From an uncultured bacterium (GTDB lineage: Bacteria; Cyanobacteriota; Vampirovibrionia; Gastranaerophilales; Gastranaerophilaceae), in assembly GCA_902788345.1 (NCBI GenBank), contig CADAJP010000005.1:1-64000 (forward strand): a stretch of 64,000 bases of DNA. Direction: 5' to 3'. This document shows, piece after piece, positions 45,644-55,700 of the stretch. The translations under genes were made by a program, and so were the position numbers. The first letter of the stretch is position 1; each line of letters starts with the position of its first letter. The notes beneath the pieces are model-generated. The model made no database searches and had not been told where the DNA came from. It worked only from the letters and a program-made list of their open reading frames with translations.

Positions 45644-46732
45644 TTAACCAATCAAATCTTTTGCCAATGCCTGCGGAGCTGCAAATGATGTTCCTGAAGC
45701 TGTATTAGGGATTTTTGTAGTTTTTGAAATCGGCATTATACATTTCGATTTATTTTTCATATCAAAAAACTGACGAAAACTTAAATCACAATGAGTTCCC
45801 CTTGGGAATGTATATTCCATAATTTCAGGTGAAAATTTATCTTTAAATATCTCTTTAAATTTTTCTATATCATAGATACGTCCCTGAAGCTTTTTACTTT
45901 TTACGGCATTTGGCAATTTGAATCTCATAAAATCCAAATCAAAAATAAATTTATTTTGAGAGTATAAATCATCAACAACTGCTTTTAACTGTTCATAATC
46001 CTGCTTTGTTGCAACTTTCTTTTTTAATTCAAAATAAGACAATTTTGCATAATCTCCAACAGGTGAAACGAGATTTGACATTTTTAAAGCCTGAATAGGC
46101 GCTTGCTTTTCAACTTTAGCAGAATTTGTCATATAAACAGGTAATGGCTGATATTCACTCACAAAGCCATTAATTGAAAATCGTTTTATCGGTTCACCGG
46201 TAACAGCATCTTTACCTCCGACAGTACGCACCCCTTTTGCCAAAGACAATGCGTTAAATCCGGTCTTTTTATTACATGCGGATATAAAAACTTTTGTGCC
46301 TTTTGATGTCAATTTTTCAATTTCGGTAATTATATGTTTTATCTGTTCAGGAAGCTGATTATAAAATGCTCTTTGCATTTCCGGACTTGTTATATTTTGA
46401 GCTGTTGCACCTTCAACCAAATCATACGGTCTGACAAAAGAGGATGAAATATTTGCATAATCATAATGCTGTTCAGATGAATTTATTTTTTTTAATTGTT
46501 TTAAAAGACTTTTCCCATCAAAAGACATATTCCCGCTTCCACTGCGAGGTTTTACTGAAAATAAATCTATAATTGGTTTTTTAGCTTTAGTCAGAGTTTT
46601 TAAAACTGCGCTTGTTAATTCGCCATGGGTGTAGTCTTTTCTAAAACTTTGCCCCATAGCAACGCCCTTTTTCTTTCCGAAAATATCTATGAATGCAACA
46701 CGTGCAACTTTTATCCCCTGAACTATATTCAT
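45644..46732 (-). CDS. Cryptic subtilisin-like (S8) serine protease
   Basis: A 362-residue protein with the catalytic elements of subtilases in the right order. Asp16 is in VARVAFIDIFG, His36 in DYTHGELTSAV, a NISSSF strand near 94-99 corresponds to the usual NMSLG, Asn154 in VFISACN is the oxyanion residue, and Ser349 is in ASGTSFAAPQALA. Asp-His spacing (20) is shorter than in classic subtilisin. There is no signal peptide and no propeptide, so export by Sec is unlikely. The shared promoter element lies just upstream. Not annotated easily by simple similarity, but the four motifs together make the call good. Confidence 0.74.
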   Translation of the reverse strand: MNIVQGIKVARVAFIDIFGKKKGVAMGQSFRKDYTHGELTSAVLKTLTKAKKPIIDLFSVKPRSGSGNMSFDGKSLLKQLKKINSSEQHYDYANISSSFVRPYDLVEGATAQNITSPEMQRAFYNQLPEQIKHIITEIEKLTSKGTKVFISACNKKTGFNALSLAKGVRTVGGKDAVTGEPIKRFSINGFVSEYQPLPVYMTNSAKVEKQAPIQALKMSNLVSPVGDYAKLSYFELKKKVATKQDYEQLKAVVDDLYSQNKFIFDLDFMRFKLPNAVKSKKLQGRIYDIEKFKEIFKDKFSPEIMEYTFPRGTHCDLSFRQFFDMKNKSKCIMPISKTTKIPNTASGTSFAAPQALAKDLIG

Positions 46733-46738
46733 ATAATC

Positions 46739-46778
46739 CCCTTACATATATAAACAATTTCTTTAGGAAATAATTGTC
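46739..46778 (-). promoter_or_regulatory. Shared promoter-like element, copy d
   Basis: On the minus strand GACAATT (46778-46772), exactly 15 bases, then TGTTTATATATGTAAGGG. The ATG of the subtilase-like gene lies seven bases further on. Confidence 0.68.
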
Positions 46779-46870
46779 AGGGAAAAACATCTATGTAAAA
46801 AAATGTTAAATTATATCCCATATATTATTAAAAAAAATTTTTATGAGATTTAATAATAGCGGAGATTTTT

Positions 46871-47173
46871 ATGAACATAATCAACAACTACAATAATTAC
46901 AATTATAATATAGGTTTTGGAACTAAATTTTCAGCAAACAAGAAATATTTAGACCCTGAAATTGTGGATGAATTTGTTGCAAAAACCATCAATAAAGAAA
47001 GAAAAAGTAACGGAAAAATTAATTTTTATACTGATACACTTTCAGAAGCAACCAGAAAAAAATTTAAAAAAGAAATCAAATCATCATTAAGCCAATTCAT
47101 AATAGATAATAATATCTTTTTTGTTAAAAAGAATGCTGATGGGGATTTATTTATAAAGAAAATGGCAAAATAA
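46871..47173 (+). CDS. Lineage-type small protein, 100 residues
   Basis: No family recognised. It begins MNIINNYNNYNYNIGFGTKF, an Asn/Tyr-rich start ending in a GFG-type motif, then a Lys-rich helical body (ATRKKFKKEIKSSLSQFI). No Sec signal. AGCGGAGA precedes the ATG. Divergent from the subtilase-like gene, sharing its control region. Confidence 0.62.
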   Translation: MNIINNYNNYNYNIGFGTKFSANKKYLDPEIVDEFVAKTINKERKSNGKINFYTDTLSEATRKKFKKEIKSSLSQFIIDNNIFFVKKNADGDLFIKKMAK

Positions 47174-47174
47174 A

Positions 47175-47516
47175 TTACCATTTTTTAAATATAAAAAATA
47201 CGGCAAGAATTATTAAGGCAAATCCGACCAAATAATTCCATTTGAATTGCTCTTTCAAGTAAAAAACAGAAAAGAAGCTGAATACAACAAGAGTAATCAC
47301 TTCCTGAATAGTTTTTAACTGTGCAGCATTATACACATCATAACCTATTCTGTTTGCGGGAACCTGAAAGCAATATTCAAAAAAAGCAATTCCCCAGCTT
47401 GCAAGAACAACGGACCAAATGGCAGAAGATCGGAATTTAAGATGTCCATACCAGGCAAAAGTCATAAAAATATTAGAAATAAGTAATAAACAAATAGGTG
47501 TAATAGCTCTTATCAT
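47175..47516 (-). CDS. DUF486/DMT-family small membrane protein
   Basis: A 113-residue protein with four predicted membrane helices. ISNIFMTFAWYGHLKF near the N-terminus and EVITLVVFSFFSVFYLKE in the second half match the DUF486 (DMT superfamily-like) family. Transport substrate unknown. It converges with the gene at 46871. Confidence 0.82.
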   Translation of the reverse strand: MIRAITPICLLLISNIFMTFAWYGHLKFRSSAIWSVVLASWGIAFFEYCFQVPANRIGYDVYNAAQLKTIQEVITLVVFSFFSVFYLKEQFKWNYLVGFALIILAVFFIFKKW

Positions 47517-47580
47517 AAGTATTTCTCCTCAACAGCTACTGATATAACATATAAGGATTATAAAACAAACAAAAAAAATC

Positions 47581-47608
47581 TTGACACAGAGTTTTTTTTA
47601 TCTATAAT
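47581..47608 (+). promoter_or_regulatory. Consensus promoter of the tRNA operon
   Basis: TTGACA (47581-47586), 16-base spacer, TATAAT (47603-47608): both hexamers match consensus exactly, ending 18 bases before the first tRNA. Confidence 0.88.
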
Positions 47609-47626
47609 TGATTATACGAGCGTTAA

Positions 47627-47699
47627 GCCGGCATAGCTCAATTGGCAGAGCAACGGTTTTGTAAACCGTAGGTTGTAGGTTCGAGTCCCATTGCCGGCT
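47627..47699 (+). tRNA. tRNA-Thr (TGT)
   Basis: A 73-base cloverleaf. Acceptor GCCGGCA pairs with TGCCGGC; the anticodon stem ACGGT/ACCGT encloses TTTGTAA with anticodon TGT; the T arm contains GGTTCGAGTCC. No CCA is encoded. First of three tRNAs from one promoter. Confidence 0.95.
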
Positions 47700-47720
47700 T
47701 TTTTAATGAAAATTTCTCAA

Positions 47721-47792
47721 GCCCTTGTGGCTCAGAGGTAGAGCACTCCCTTGGTAAGGGAGAGGCCGCGAGTTCGAGTCTCGCCAAGGGCA
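47721..47792 (+). tRNA. tRNA-Thr (GGT)
   Basis: A 72-base cloverleaf. Acceptor GCCCTTG pairs with CAAGGGC; the anticodon stem CTCCC/GGGAG encloses TTGGTAA with anticodon GGT; T arm GAGTTCGAGTCTC. No encoded CCA. Two threonine isoacceptors stand in tandem. Confidence 0.95.
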
Positions 47793-47846
47793 AATTTTAA
47801 GCCCGAGAGAGAACGGAACGGGGCAGAGAAATTAAAAATTAAATAA

Positions 47847-47988
<142 letters not shown>

Positions 47989-48275
47989 AAGAAATACAGC
48001 TGGTGGTTCGGAACGAGCGAGCCGAAGCCGAAGCCATTTTGCCTGTAGCACACCTGCTACACAAGGCAAAATGCGTAGTGCTGTCTATGGCGAGCGAAGT
48101 GATTAATCCACCCCTGCCCAAACTTTATAAAGAAGGTCGAAAGACTTTCTTTTTTAATTGCAGGGGATTGGATGCGAACCACAGATTTGTGGTTCGAGCG
48201 AGGAGCGAGCAGAGGCTGAAAAGACACGACAAGGGTCGTGGCTTGTAATGCCGTTTATTGCGAGCGACTCAAGAC
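47989..48275. repeat. Hairpin-rich repeats between tRNA-Tyr end copies
   Basis: Non-coding. A stem of CATTTTGCCT + GTAGCA paired with TGCTAC + AGGCAAAATG lies at about 48037-48073. A second tRNA-Tyr end copy (48105-48120) follows, with a different terminator-like hairpin (AGAAGGTCGAAAGACTTTCT) and then GGGGATTGGAT. Next comes a CGAGCGAGGAGCGAGCAGAGG-type block (about 48195-48215), a GACACGAC-containing hairpin, and GCCGTTTATTGCGAGCG (48251-48267), the ends of the dispersed repeat family. Reading frames here are low-complexity and not credible genes. Confidence 0.7.
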
Positions 48276-48350
48276 AATCCACCCCTGCCCAATGTAAATC
48301 GGATGATGGCTTTTGTTATCATCCGATTTATTTTTGTAAGGGGATTGGAT
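48276..48350 (+). repeat. 75-bp repeat, copy 2
   Basis: Exact copy of 47914-47988, including the last 16 bases of tRNA-Tyr and the terminator hairpin, but without the rest of the tRNA. Confidence 0.9.
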
Positions 48351-48404
48351 GAGAACCACTAATTTGTGGTTCGAGTTTTATGTCCGTTTTGGGTTGTAAG
48401 TACC

Positions 48405-48514
48405 ATGTCATTGCGAGGACGAAAGTCCGAAGCAATCCGGCATTTTAGTTCTAACTATGTCAGAGGTTGACTGACTTTGATTAACCAAAATGTACCGGTA
48501 GACTAAAGTCTACC
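48405..48514. repeat. Palindromic REP-like elements
   Basis: ATTGC-GA-GGAC-GAAA-GTCC-GAA-GCAAT (48410-48436) is a nested palindrome of the TCATTGCGAGGA...GAAGCAATCC type seen between genes in many bacteria. A second hairpin GGTAGAC-TAAA-GTCTACC is at 48497-48514. No gene is seen in 48351-48537. Confidence 0.6.
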
Positions 48515-48537
48515 CTACTTGCTGCTTAAATTTATAT

Positions 48538-48951
48538 TTAGGCTTCTTTGTAATCTTCGATTCCAAGCTTTTGGGCTTCACGTAAAAATTTACTAACCTT
48601 ATTTACAAAATACCCAATACATCCTATAGCTCCGGCTATACATCCTAATATAGCAGCTGAAACTCCCTTCAATACTTTTTTATTTTTTGCAAATAATAGT
48701 GCAATTCCGGCACTTGATATACCACCTATCACACTTGAAACCGCGACTTTTCGTTTAAATTCATCTGCAGTATAGGTTTTAAGGGATGAAACAGATACTT
48801 TATCACATAATTTTTCGTATTTATCGGCATTCTCATTTGGAATTGTAATTTTTTTGCATTTTTGAGTATAATTGTCTTTGACTTCATACAAAACTTTTCC
48901 ATCAGGCGTATTACCTAATCTACGATAAACTTTAACATTATTGTCAACCAT
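48538..48951 (-). CDS. Unknown protein with glycine-rich membrane hairpin
   Basis: A 137-residue protein of no known family. The N-terminal half is soluble and charged (MVDNNVKVYRRLGNTPDGKV); two Gly/Ala/Ile-rich hydrophobic segments (about 70-86 and 94-115) probably form a membrane hairpin; the tail is charged. No Sec signal peptide. AAAAGGGA stands before the ATG. It converges toward the repeat region. Confidence 0.62.
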   Translation of the reverse strand: MVDNNVKVYRRLGNTPDGKVLYEVKDNYTQKCKKITIPNENADKYEKLCDKVSVSSLKTYTADEFKRKVAVSSVIGGISSAGIALLFAKNKKVLKGVSAAILGCIAGAIGCIGYFVNKVSKFLREAQKLGIEDYKEA

Positions 48952-49049
48952 AATTATTCCCTTTTTAATTTATAAAATTGCGAAACAAAAATTTTTGCTA
49001 TTAATTATTTTTTTTTAATATATATTTTACATTGCTAACCTATAAGCTT

Positions 49050-50084
49050 TTATAAATATGAATAATTCGTTTTATAAATAACACCTAATTCATCAGCATA
49101 ATCTTGCCAAAATCGGTGAATTCCTTTAATCTGTTCATAGCCGATATCAAATTCATTTTCTGATTTTATTTTCTGTATTTCTTGCTTAAATTCTTGTACT
49201 ACCGCTTTATATTTAGATTGCAATTCTTCAACACTATATTTCCCTGTTGATTTAAGTTCTTTAATTTTAGCAGCTAACTGCTTGATAGTTGTGATACCGT
49301 GGAATTCTTTTGGTAATCTATCTGTGAGAGCGCCCAAAATTTCGGGATACATGTAAAATACATGCTCTGCTTCATATAAAGCCATTTGTTTTTTATCAAT
49401 AGGCTTAAATTTAGGAGTTTTCATTAAAAGTGAGAATTCCCCATTCTTATTAAAGGCTATAATATCATCACAATGTCTGAACATATATCCAAAATCATCA
49501 AAACTGATTGGAGTAGATAGTAATTTATCCCCGCACTCATGTAATGCAGGGTGTCCATGAACGACCGAACAACTTTTTGGTAAATGTAATTGATCAAGTC
49601 CTGCACTTACTTGATGTTCATCTCCTTTATATTCTCCAAATATTTTATGAGATTTTTTATCAATAATAACCAGATGTTCGTATGGATCATCCGAATGTAA
49701 TGCGCAAACAACTCGTTCCTTTGCATATTTGCGTGCACCTTTTAAACTTTGGAATTCACTTTGTATAGACTGAATTTTATTGCCTAAGTTAATGCTTTCT
49801 TTACCGGAAATTAGGTTTTCTACAAATTGCATCCATTGTTTTTTTAATTCATTTCCATCAATGATTGCTTTTTTAACGATTTCATTAGAAGATTCTCTTT
49901 TAATGCTTTTATTGATTATTTCACTCTTAATAACCGTTTTGAAATTAACTATATCCGCTTTTAATGGTACATATTTCAAACCAAATGTATTTGTTATTTT
50001 ATGTTGTTTAGTACATAGTAAACTTTTGGCGAGTTTTCCGCCTCGTTCAACCATAAAGTTAAATGCGACTTTTTGTAATCCCAT
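49050..50084 (-). CDS. Effector candidate with shared leader and JAMM-like motif
   Basis: A 344-residue protein. Residues 1-26 (MGLQKVAFNFMVERGGKLAK, then SLLCTK) are identical to the start of the protein at 60595, while the rest differs. The central domain (about 120-225) has VVHGHP (His176, His178) followed by TPISFDDF (Ser194, Asp197), with Glu136 upstream: this resembles the Glu...HxH...SxxD metal site of JAB/MPN (JAMM) peptidases, though the His-Asp spacing is longer than usual. The C-terminal 120 residues are helical and charged. No Sec signal. Promoter element copy f precedes it. Confidence 0.62.
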   Translation of the reverse strand: MGLQKVAFNFMVERGGKLAKSLLCTKQHKITNTFGLKYVPLKADIVNFKTVIKSEIINKSIKRESSNEIVKKAIIDGNELKKQWMQFVENLISGKESINLGNKIQSIQSEFQSLKGARKYAKERVVCALHSDDPYEHLVIIDKKSHKIFGEYKGDEHQVSAGLDQLHLPKSCSVVHGHPALHECGDKLLSTPISFDDFGYMFRHCDDIIAFNKNGEFSLLMKTPKFKPIDKKQMALYEAEHVFYMYPEILGALTDRLPKEFHGITTIKQLAAKIKELKSTGKYSVEELQSKYKAVVQEFKQEIQKIKSENEFDIGYEQIKGIHRFWQDYADELGVIYKTNYSYL

Positions 50085-50104
50085 TATAGAATTATCCCTT
50101 ATTT

Positions 50105-50150
50105 CCCCTGTGTATATCTATACAAAGTGTTTTTCTTTTCAAAAATTGCT
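50105..50150 (-). promoter_or_regulatory. Shared promoter-like element, copy f
   Basis: On the minus strand AGCAATT (50150-50144), 15 bases, then ACTTTGTATAGATATACAC and AGGGG. This stretch and the first 78 coding bases are homologous to the region upstream of and within 60595. Confidence 0.62.
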
Positions 50151-50219
50151 TAATCGTTACAAAAGTTTATAGTGCGCAATTGTTAAGTTGAAAAAATTTT
50201 AATGTCACCCTGCGGGCAA

Positions 50220-50852
50220 TCATCGCAAGAAATCTTCATAGCTTTTAATTCTGAAAAACGGATTATGACGAGAATTTTCCATTACAATAATTCGCTCTTT
50301 ATAATATTCTTTTTGTGCAGAAAGTTTAAATATCGGATCATCATCCCCTATATAAGCACGATCGAAAATATCTTTTATGTTTTTAGAATTCTCTTTATAA
50401 ATTTTTTCTAAAGCCTCAAGTTCAAGATTACAACTTTCCAGCGTTCTTTTTGAAGGGTGAAAATTATTGTATTCTTCATCTGTTTTGACAAGATAATTTC
50501 TTGCAAAATCATCACAATTTTCTTCGTTTATTTGTCTGAATATTTCCAGCATTTTAGACGACAAACCGTAATGTTCATCAAACAAATACGGGTTTCCGCT
50601 TATTGCGATTTTTTTATTTATCTTAAAATCAAACGGGCAAATTGAAGCCATAAAAACCCCGGCAGAAAATGCAAGCAGATTTATTTCTTTATATTTGGAA
50701 AAATCAAAATCAAGACATAAATCAAAAAATTCGTACAAAATCAAAACATCAGAATCGGATTCAAGATGTAAAAATTCAAACTCATCACACCCCCAACCCG
50801 AAAAAAATAAAATTAATTTATCAGAATTTTTATTGATGTAATACTGCTTCAT
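50220..50852 (-). CDS. bioG: BioG-like (DUF452) alpha/beta hydrolase
   Basis: A 210-residue protein. LILFFSGWGCDEFEF at the N-terminus and LLAFSAGVFMAS (nucleophile Ser in the GxSxG-like AFSAG) match DUF452/BioG, which hydrolyses pimeloyl-ACP methyl ester in biotin synthesis; SRHNPFF near the C-terminus supplies the catalytic His. No other biotin genes are in the window, so the role is from family knowledge only. It ends eight bases before a lineage-specific gene's stop region and lies nine bases downstream of 50861. Confidence 0.8.
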   Translation of the reverse strand: MKQYYINKNSDKLILFFSGWGCDEFEFLHLESDSDVLILYEFFDLCLDFDFSKYKEINLLAFSAGVFMASICPFDFKINKKIAISGNPYLFDEHYGLSSKMLEIFRQINEENCDDFARNYLVKTDEEYNNFHPSKRTLESCNLELEALEKIYKENSKNIKDIFDRAYIGDDDPIFKLSAQKEYYKERIIVMENSRHNPFFRIKSYEDFLR

Positions 50853-50860
50853 GCAAAATA

Positions 50861-52519
50861 TTATACAGCATGTTTTATATTTTGAGAAACTTGTTTTTTA
50901 GAATTTAAAAATTTAATTCTGTATTTATCACTTACTTTTCCTATCTGATTAAGAATAAATCCCGAAATAAAACCAAGCGCGAGAGATTTTCCGCCCGAAA
51001 CAAGTTTGGTAGCAGAGCCTATTGAAGTAGCCAAGGCTCCTGCAACCGGAATACCTGAAGTCAGCATGACTGAAATTTTTTCATCATCATTATGTGCATA
51101 TTCAAGCCCTCTGAGAATCATCATAGTAGATAACACTACCGTTAAAATATCAGTTGGAGCAGAACCTATTGCCAAATCTCTGACCTTATCAAAGAATTCA
51201 ACTATTTCTGTATTAACGGATTTATCAAATGATTTTACTGCATTTTGCACCGCAATAGCCGCACCGGATTTTGACAGTTCAAACGGGGCTATCTTGTAAT
51301 AAATAGACAACATATCCTGAATTTCACCCGTTGATTCATCCTCTGCCATTTCAGATATAGAATTTATATGTGACTGTTTATATGCTTCGTGTTCCTTTAC
51401 CAACTCGGGAGATATCTTATCCGTAACCTTATGCTCTGATAACTTGTTTAGCTCTTTTAAAAATAATTCTTTATTATTTTTGAGTCCTTCAGGGTTGTTA
51501 GCAAACCATTCAAGCCTTTTTATTATTTCTTCCCCCTCTATATCATTTTCAGGAATAAAACTGCTGAGTTTAGCTATATATTCTGAAATTACTTTTGTTT
51601 TGTCATTTCCGGTGTATGTTATAACATTCCTTGCCAATGCTATATTCCCGGCCAAGAGTGTTTTATCACCCTGTATCTGTTCCGCAGCAATAAAGGTCTG
51701 CCACATTTCTTTACGGCGGAATTTATTTTTACTTGACCAAAAATCCTTAAAAGACGCATCCCAAAAACTCGAATATAGTTTTGAATTTATGGCTTTAATG
51801 TACGCATATCTGTTTTTCATTGCATCAGGATTAATAAAGTTATCAACCACCATTTTTGCAGTTTCTCTATGTTCTTTTGCTTTTGCAACAAGTTCTTTTT
51901 TAGTATAATTTTTACCTTTAAATTCCACAATTTCATCAGGAGAATTTTCAAGAATATAATTATCTAACTTATCAAATATTCTATACATTTTGTCAAAACT
52001 TTGTTTTGTGTTTTTATAAGACTTAACAACTGTTTTCCTTGACATGTTTTCAAACACATCAGAAATAAATTTATGTAATTTTTTTGTAGGTTCTGTTTTA
52101 TACATAAGTTTCATAAACAAAATATCTTTTACAGAGGTTATATTATTGATAGCTTCTGTCTTTTTTATAAAAGTATTTAGCCCTTTCAGTGCATGTTCAT
52201 AAAATTTTGAGCTTCTTGAATTATTCAGGTTAGATAACTCTAATTTATACTCAATAAAATCTTTTAATTTGCCCATATATTTTGCTGCACCCTTTTGAAC
52301 CCCTCTTGAACAACCCAATAACAAAACCCCTGTTATCATACCCGTAATACCGAGAGCTAAAGCGGGATTTGACTCTTTCTTATTTTGAACAGATATAAGT
52401 GAAGCATCTGCATTATTTCTATGCAAAGGCGAATTTTGTTTATTTTTGAGTGCAAACTGTTCAAAAATACTTTTATATGGAAGATAGTATTGACTTGTAT
52501 TTAGCTGTATTTTATTCAT
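50861..52519 (-). CDS. Large lineage-specific membrane protein
   Basis: A 552-residue protein with no family I recognise. It begins MNKIQLNTSQYYLPYKSIFE, a polar lineage-type start, then one hydrophobic segment (about 52-70, ALALGITGMITGVLLLG), a long charged helical middle (about 75-410), and two or three Gly/Ala/Ser-rich hydrophobic segments near the C-terminus (about 445-530). No Sec signal. Layout resembles 41965. It precedes bioG by eight bases and may share its transcript. Confidence 0.64.
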   Translation of the reverse strand: MNKIQLNTSQYYLPYKSIFEQFALKNKQNSPLHRNNADASLISVQNKKESNPALALGITGMITGVLLLGCSRGVQKGAAKYMGKLKDFIEYKLELSNLNNSRSSKFYEHALKGLNTFIKKTEAINNITSVKDILFMKLMYKTEPTKKLHKFISDVFENMSRKTVVKSYKNTKQSFDKMYRIFDKLDNYILENSPDEIVEFKGKNYTKKELVAKAKEHRETAKMVVDNFINPDAMKNRYAYIKAINSKLYSSFWDASFKDFWSSKNKFRRKEMWQTFIAAEQIQGDKTLLAGNIALARNVITYTGNDKTKVISEYIAKLSSFIPENDIEGEEIIKRLEWFANNPEGLKNNKELFLKELNKLSEHKVTDKISPELVKEHEAYKQSHINSISEMAEDESTGEIQDMLSIYYKIAPFELSKSGAAIAVQNAVKSFDKSVNTEIVEFFDKVRDLAIGSAPTDILTVVLSTMMILRGLEYAHNDDEKISVMLTSGIPVAGALATSIGSATKLVSGGKSLALGFISGFILNQIGKVSDKYRIKFLNSKKQVSQNIKHAV

Positions 52520-52703
52520 AAAATTTTGTTATTTGGGTTGTTAGTATTTTTTTGAAAACATAAACTAAAAATTTTTTGCTGTTTAATATCTGATAAATAT
52601 TTTAAATTATACCATGGTGATTGTATCGAGTTCGTAAAAATTAATTGTAAATGAGATGATTTTATTATATCATTTTATCACTTATTTTATATAGAGGGGT
52701 ATT

Positions 52704-55700
52704 ATGAATAAAGCTTTAAAAATCACAGGAATTGTTGTAGGAATATTGTTACTTATTTTATATATATGTTTTCTGTTTGTTTTACCAAGGGTAATTGACA
52801 TTTCCCAATATAAAGAACAAATTCAAAAAATAGTTAAAGAGCAGGTTAATCTTGACCTTGAGTATTCTAATGAGCAGTTTATAACAACCCCGCTTTTAGG
52901 TGCAGGCTTTAAAGCAGATGATATTAAAGTTACCCTGCCGGACAAAACAGTTGTGCTATCAGCCGATAATATAAAAACAGCCATATCTTTACCGCATCTT
53001 TTACTTTTAACAATAAGGGTTTCAGGTGTAGATATTCAAAACCCGTTTATTAATATTGAAATTTTAAAAAACGGCGAAGATTATAAAATAGTTAAACATT
53101 TTGAAGATTTACTCAATGCGAAAAAAGAAGAAACCTTCGCTCAAAAACCTGTAATTGAAGAAACTGACGGTTTTAGATTTAATCCGGAATGGGTAAAAAT
53201 TGTAATACCAAATGTCAGATTACACAATTATAAATTACTGATAACAGATTTAGCATCCAAACATTATCTTGATTTGCACGGTGATAAATTAATTTTTGGA
53301 TATTTTGACCGCAAGAGTATTAGAGTCAGAACTGCTGCCGATTTATACAGCGACACAAATAAAAATATTTCAGCAAACATTGATATTGATACATTCCTGC
53401 CGCCGCCATCACCTGAACTTGATGAAGAAGATGATCCGGCTGAAAAAATAGACATTATGTTTATTAATCCGGTAAAAACATATCAAAACTACGATTTAAA
53501 AGCTGATATAGATACAAAAATAAAAATACGAAAAACAAAAGATGGCGGATATAATTCGTACGGGCACTTTAATGTCGAAAATCTTACACTTCGACTCTCT
53601 CAAATCCGCTTGCCAAAAAGCTATTTCAGAGTTAAAACATTCGGATCTAATGTCGCTTTGGATACAAATATTTACACAACCAAAGACGAAAACATAAATA
53701 TTTTCGGAAGATTAAATATTTCCAAACATCCAAGAATTGACCTAAATATAAAATCAGCATCAATAAAATTCCAAAACCTTTTAACTTTATCTAAAGCATT
53801 TTTGGATTCTTTGCAAATCCCGAATGAATTGGGGCAATATAAAGCATCAGGTTCACTCCTTGCAGATTGTTATATCAAAACAAATTTCAAAAAATTAAAA
53901 TCAGACGGATTTATAAAAGTTGAAGGCGGTTCACTACAGGTGAGAAATCTTGGAGAAGTGCTTTCAAAAGTTAACATAAATCTTATGCTTGATGACAGTG
54001 TCTTAAATATAGTTAATTCCGGTCTGTTCGTTGAAAATTCAGAAGTAAAAATTAACGGTTCAATTAACAAAAAATCATACACTGACATAAATATTAAAAC
54101 AAATGCAATCCCGCTTTCAAAATTATTCAATGCCTTTGCTCCGAAAAATTTAAGAACAGGATTTAATTTAAAATCCGGCACACTGTCGTCTGATTTTAAT
54201 ATTAAAGGCAAAATGAAAGAAGCCATAACAAATATCAATTTTAAATTAAGAAATTTTGATTTTGCGGACAGGAAAAACACTTTTGACATAAAAAATGCAG
54301 AGCTTGGTTCGGTATTTATTTATGAAGCAAAAACACAAAACCTTTTGGGCGAAATTTTGAATAAAGATTTTCGTTTTATCTTGCCAAAAACAGCTTCAAA
54401 CATTTATATTCCAAGAATAAAAGTTAATGTAGAAGATAAAAATATTACAATCGCAAAAAATGACTTGTTATTTAATAATGCATCTAAAATCGTTTATTCC
54501 GGAAAAATAACCGATTATGAAAAATTAGAAAATATAATTTTTGATGCAAAAGGTTCTGTAAGCACTCAGGACTTAATAAAACTTATCGGCAGAGAATTTA
54601 AACCTTATATTAATGCAAAAGGTTCTATTCCTGTTGAGCTTTCACTAAACGGAGATGCGGATAAAAAGACTCTTTACGCCGCAGCTTTGGCAAACAGCGG
54701 AAATTACATTACACCTGTTGATATTGATTCTTTGCAGAACAAAGATACATCCCTTCAGGCAACTTTAATATTTAAACCCAAAAGATTAAAAATTAAAGAC
54801 ACCGGTTTATTTACAAGAACCGTATCTTATGACGAGGAAGGCAATAAAAAAATATCTCTCGGGAATGTTGCAGATCTTGACGGAACGGTTGAATTTAACC
54901 GCATTAACCTTATGAAGTTTGATATCCCTCAAAATTTAACAGGCAAATTACACTTATTTCCACGTTCAAAATTTGTAGTAAATAAATCACATATTTTCGC
55001 TTTTGGCAGTCTGATTTCTCCGCTTGTAAGAGGGGATCTTAATATAAATAATCTGTTCATACCTGAAATTCGTACCGCATTAAACAGTTTAAATATCGGG
55101 TTTACAGGCAGAAATATAAACATTAATATGAAAGATTTAATGCTCAAAAATTCAGACATAAGTGCAGATGCGAAATATTCACTTGAACCAAAACAAAATA
55201 TTGAACTGAATGATTTAAAAGTAGATTCAAAACTTATAAATGTTGATGATTTAACTTCGGTACTGGCTTTGGTTGATCGTCATATACCAAAGATACCTTC
55301 AAAATCATCAGCACCTGCTGATATTCCTGTCAGTATTCCAAACGGTACAATCAATATGCGCAAAATTGTTACCGGTAATATTGAGCTTGCAAATACAATC
55401 TCAAGACTTATTTTGAGAAACAATATTCTCCACCTTAATAATTTATCAACAGCAATATTTAAAGGCAATGTCAACGGGAATATTGATGTAAACCTTTTAT
55501 CAATGATAATAAATGCTGATGTAAAAGGAAGAAATATTGATATAGAAAAGGCATTGCTTGACAGCTCCGGAATGAAGGATACTCTTAGCGGCAAGGCAGA
55601 ATTTGATGCAAAATTAAAAATTGACGGTTCAGCAACCACCCAGCAGGCGCAAATGAAAGGTATAGAGGGCGAGGTTAACTTTACTGCCAAAAATGGTCAA

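Noticed and set aside
53264..55690. Minus-strand frames inside the AsmA-like gene
   Set aside because: Shadows; the plus-strand frame is continuous over 1236 codons with matching family features.
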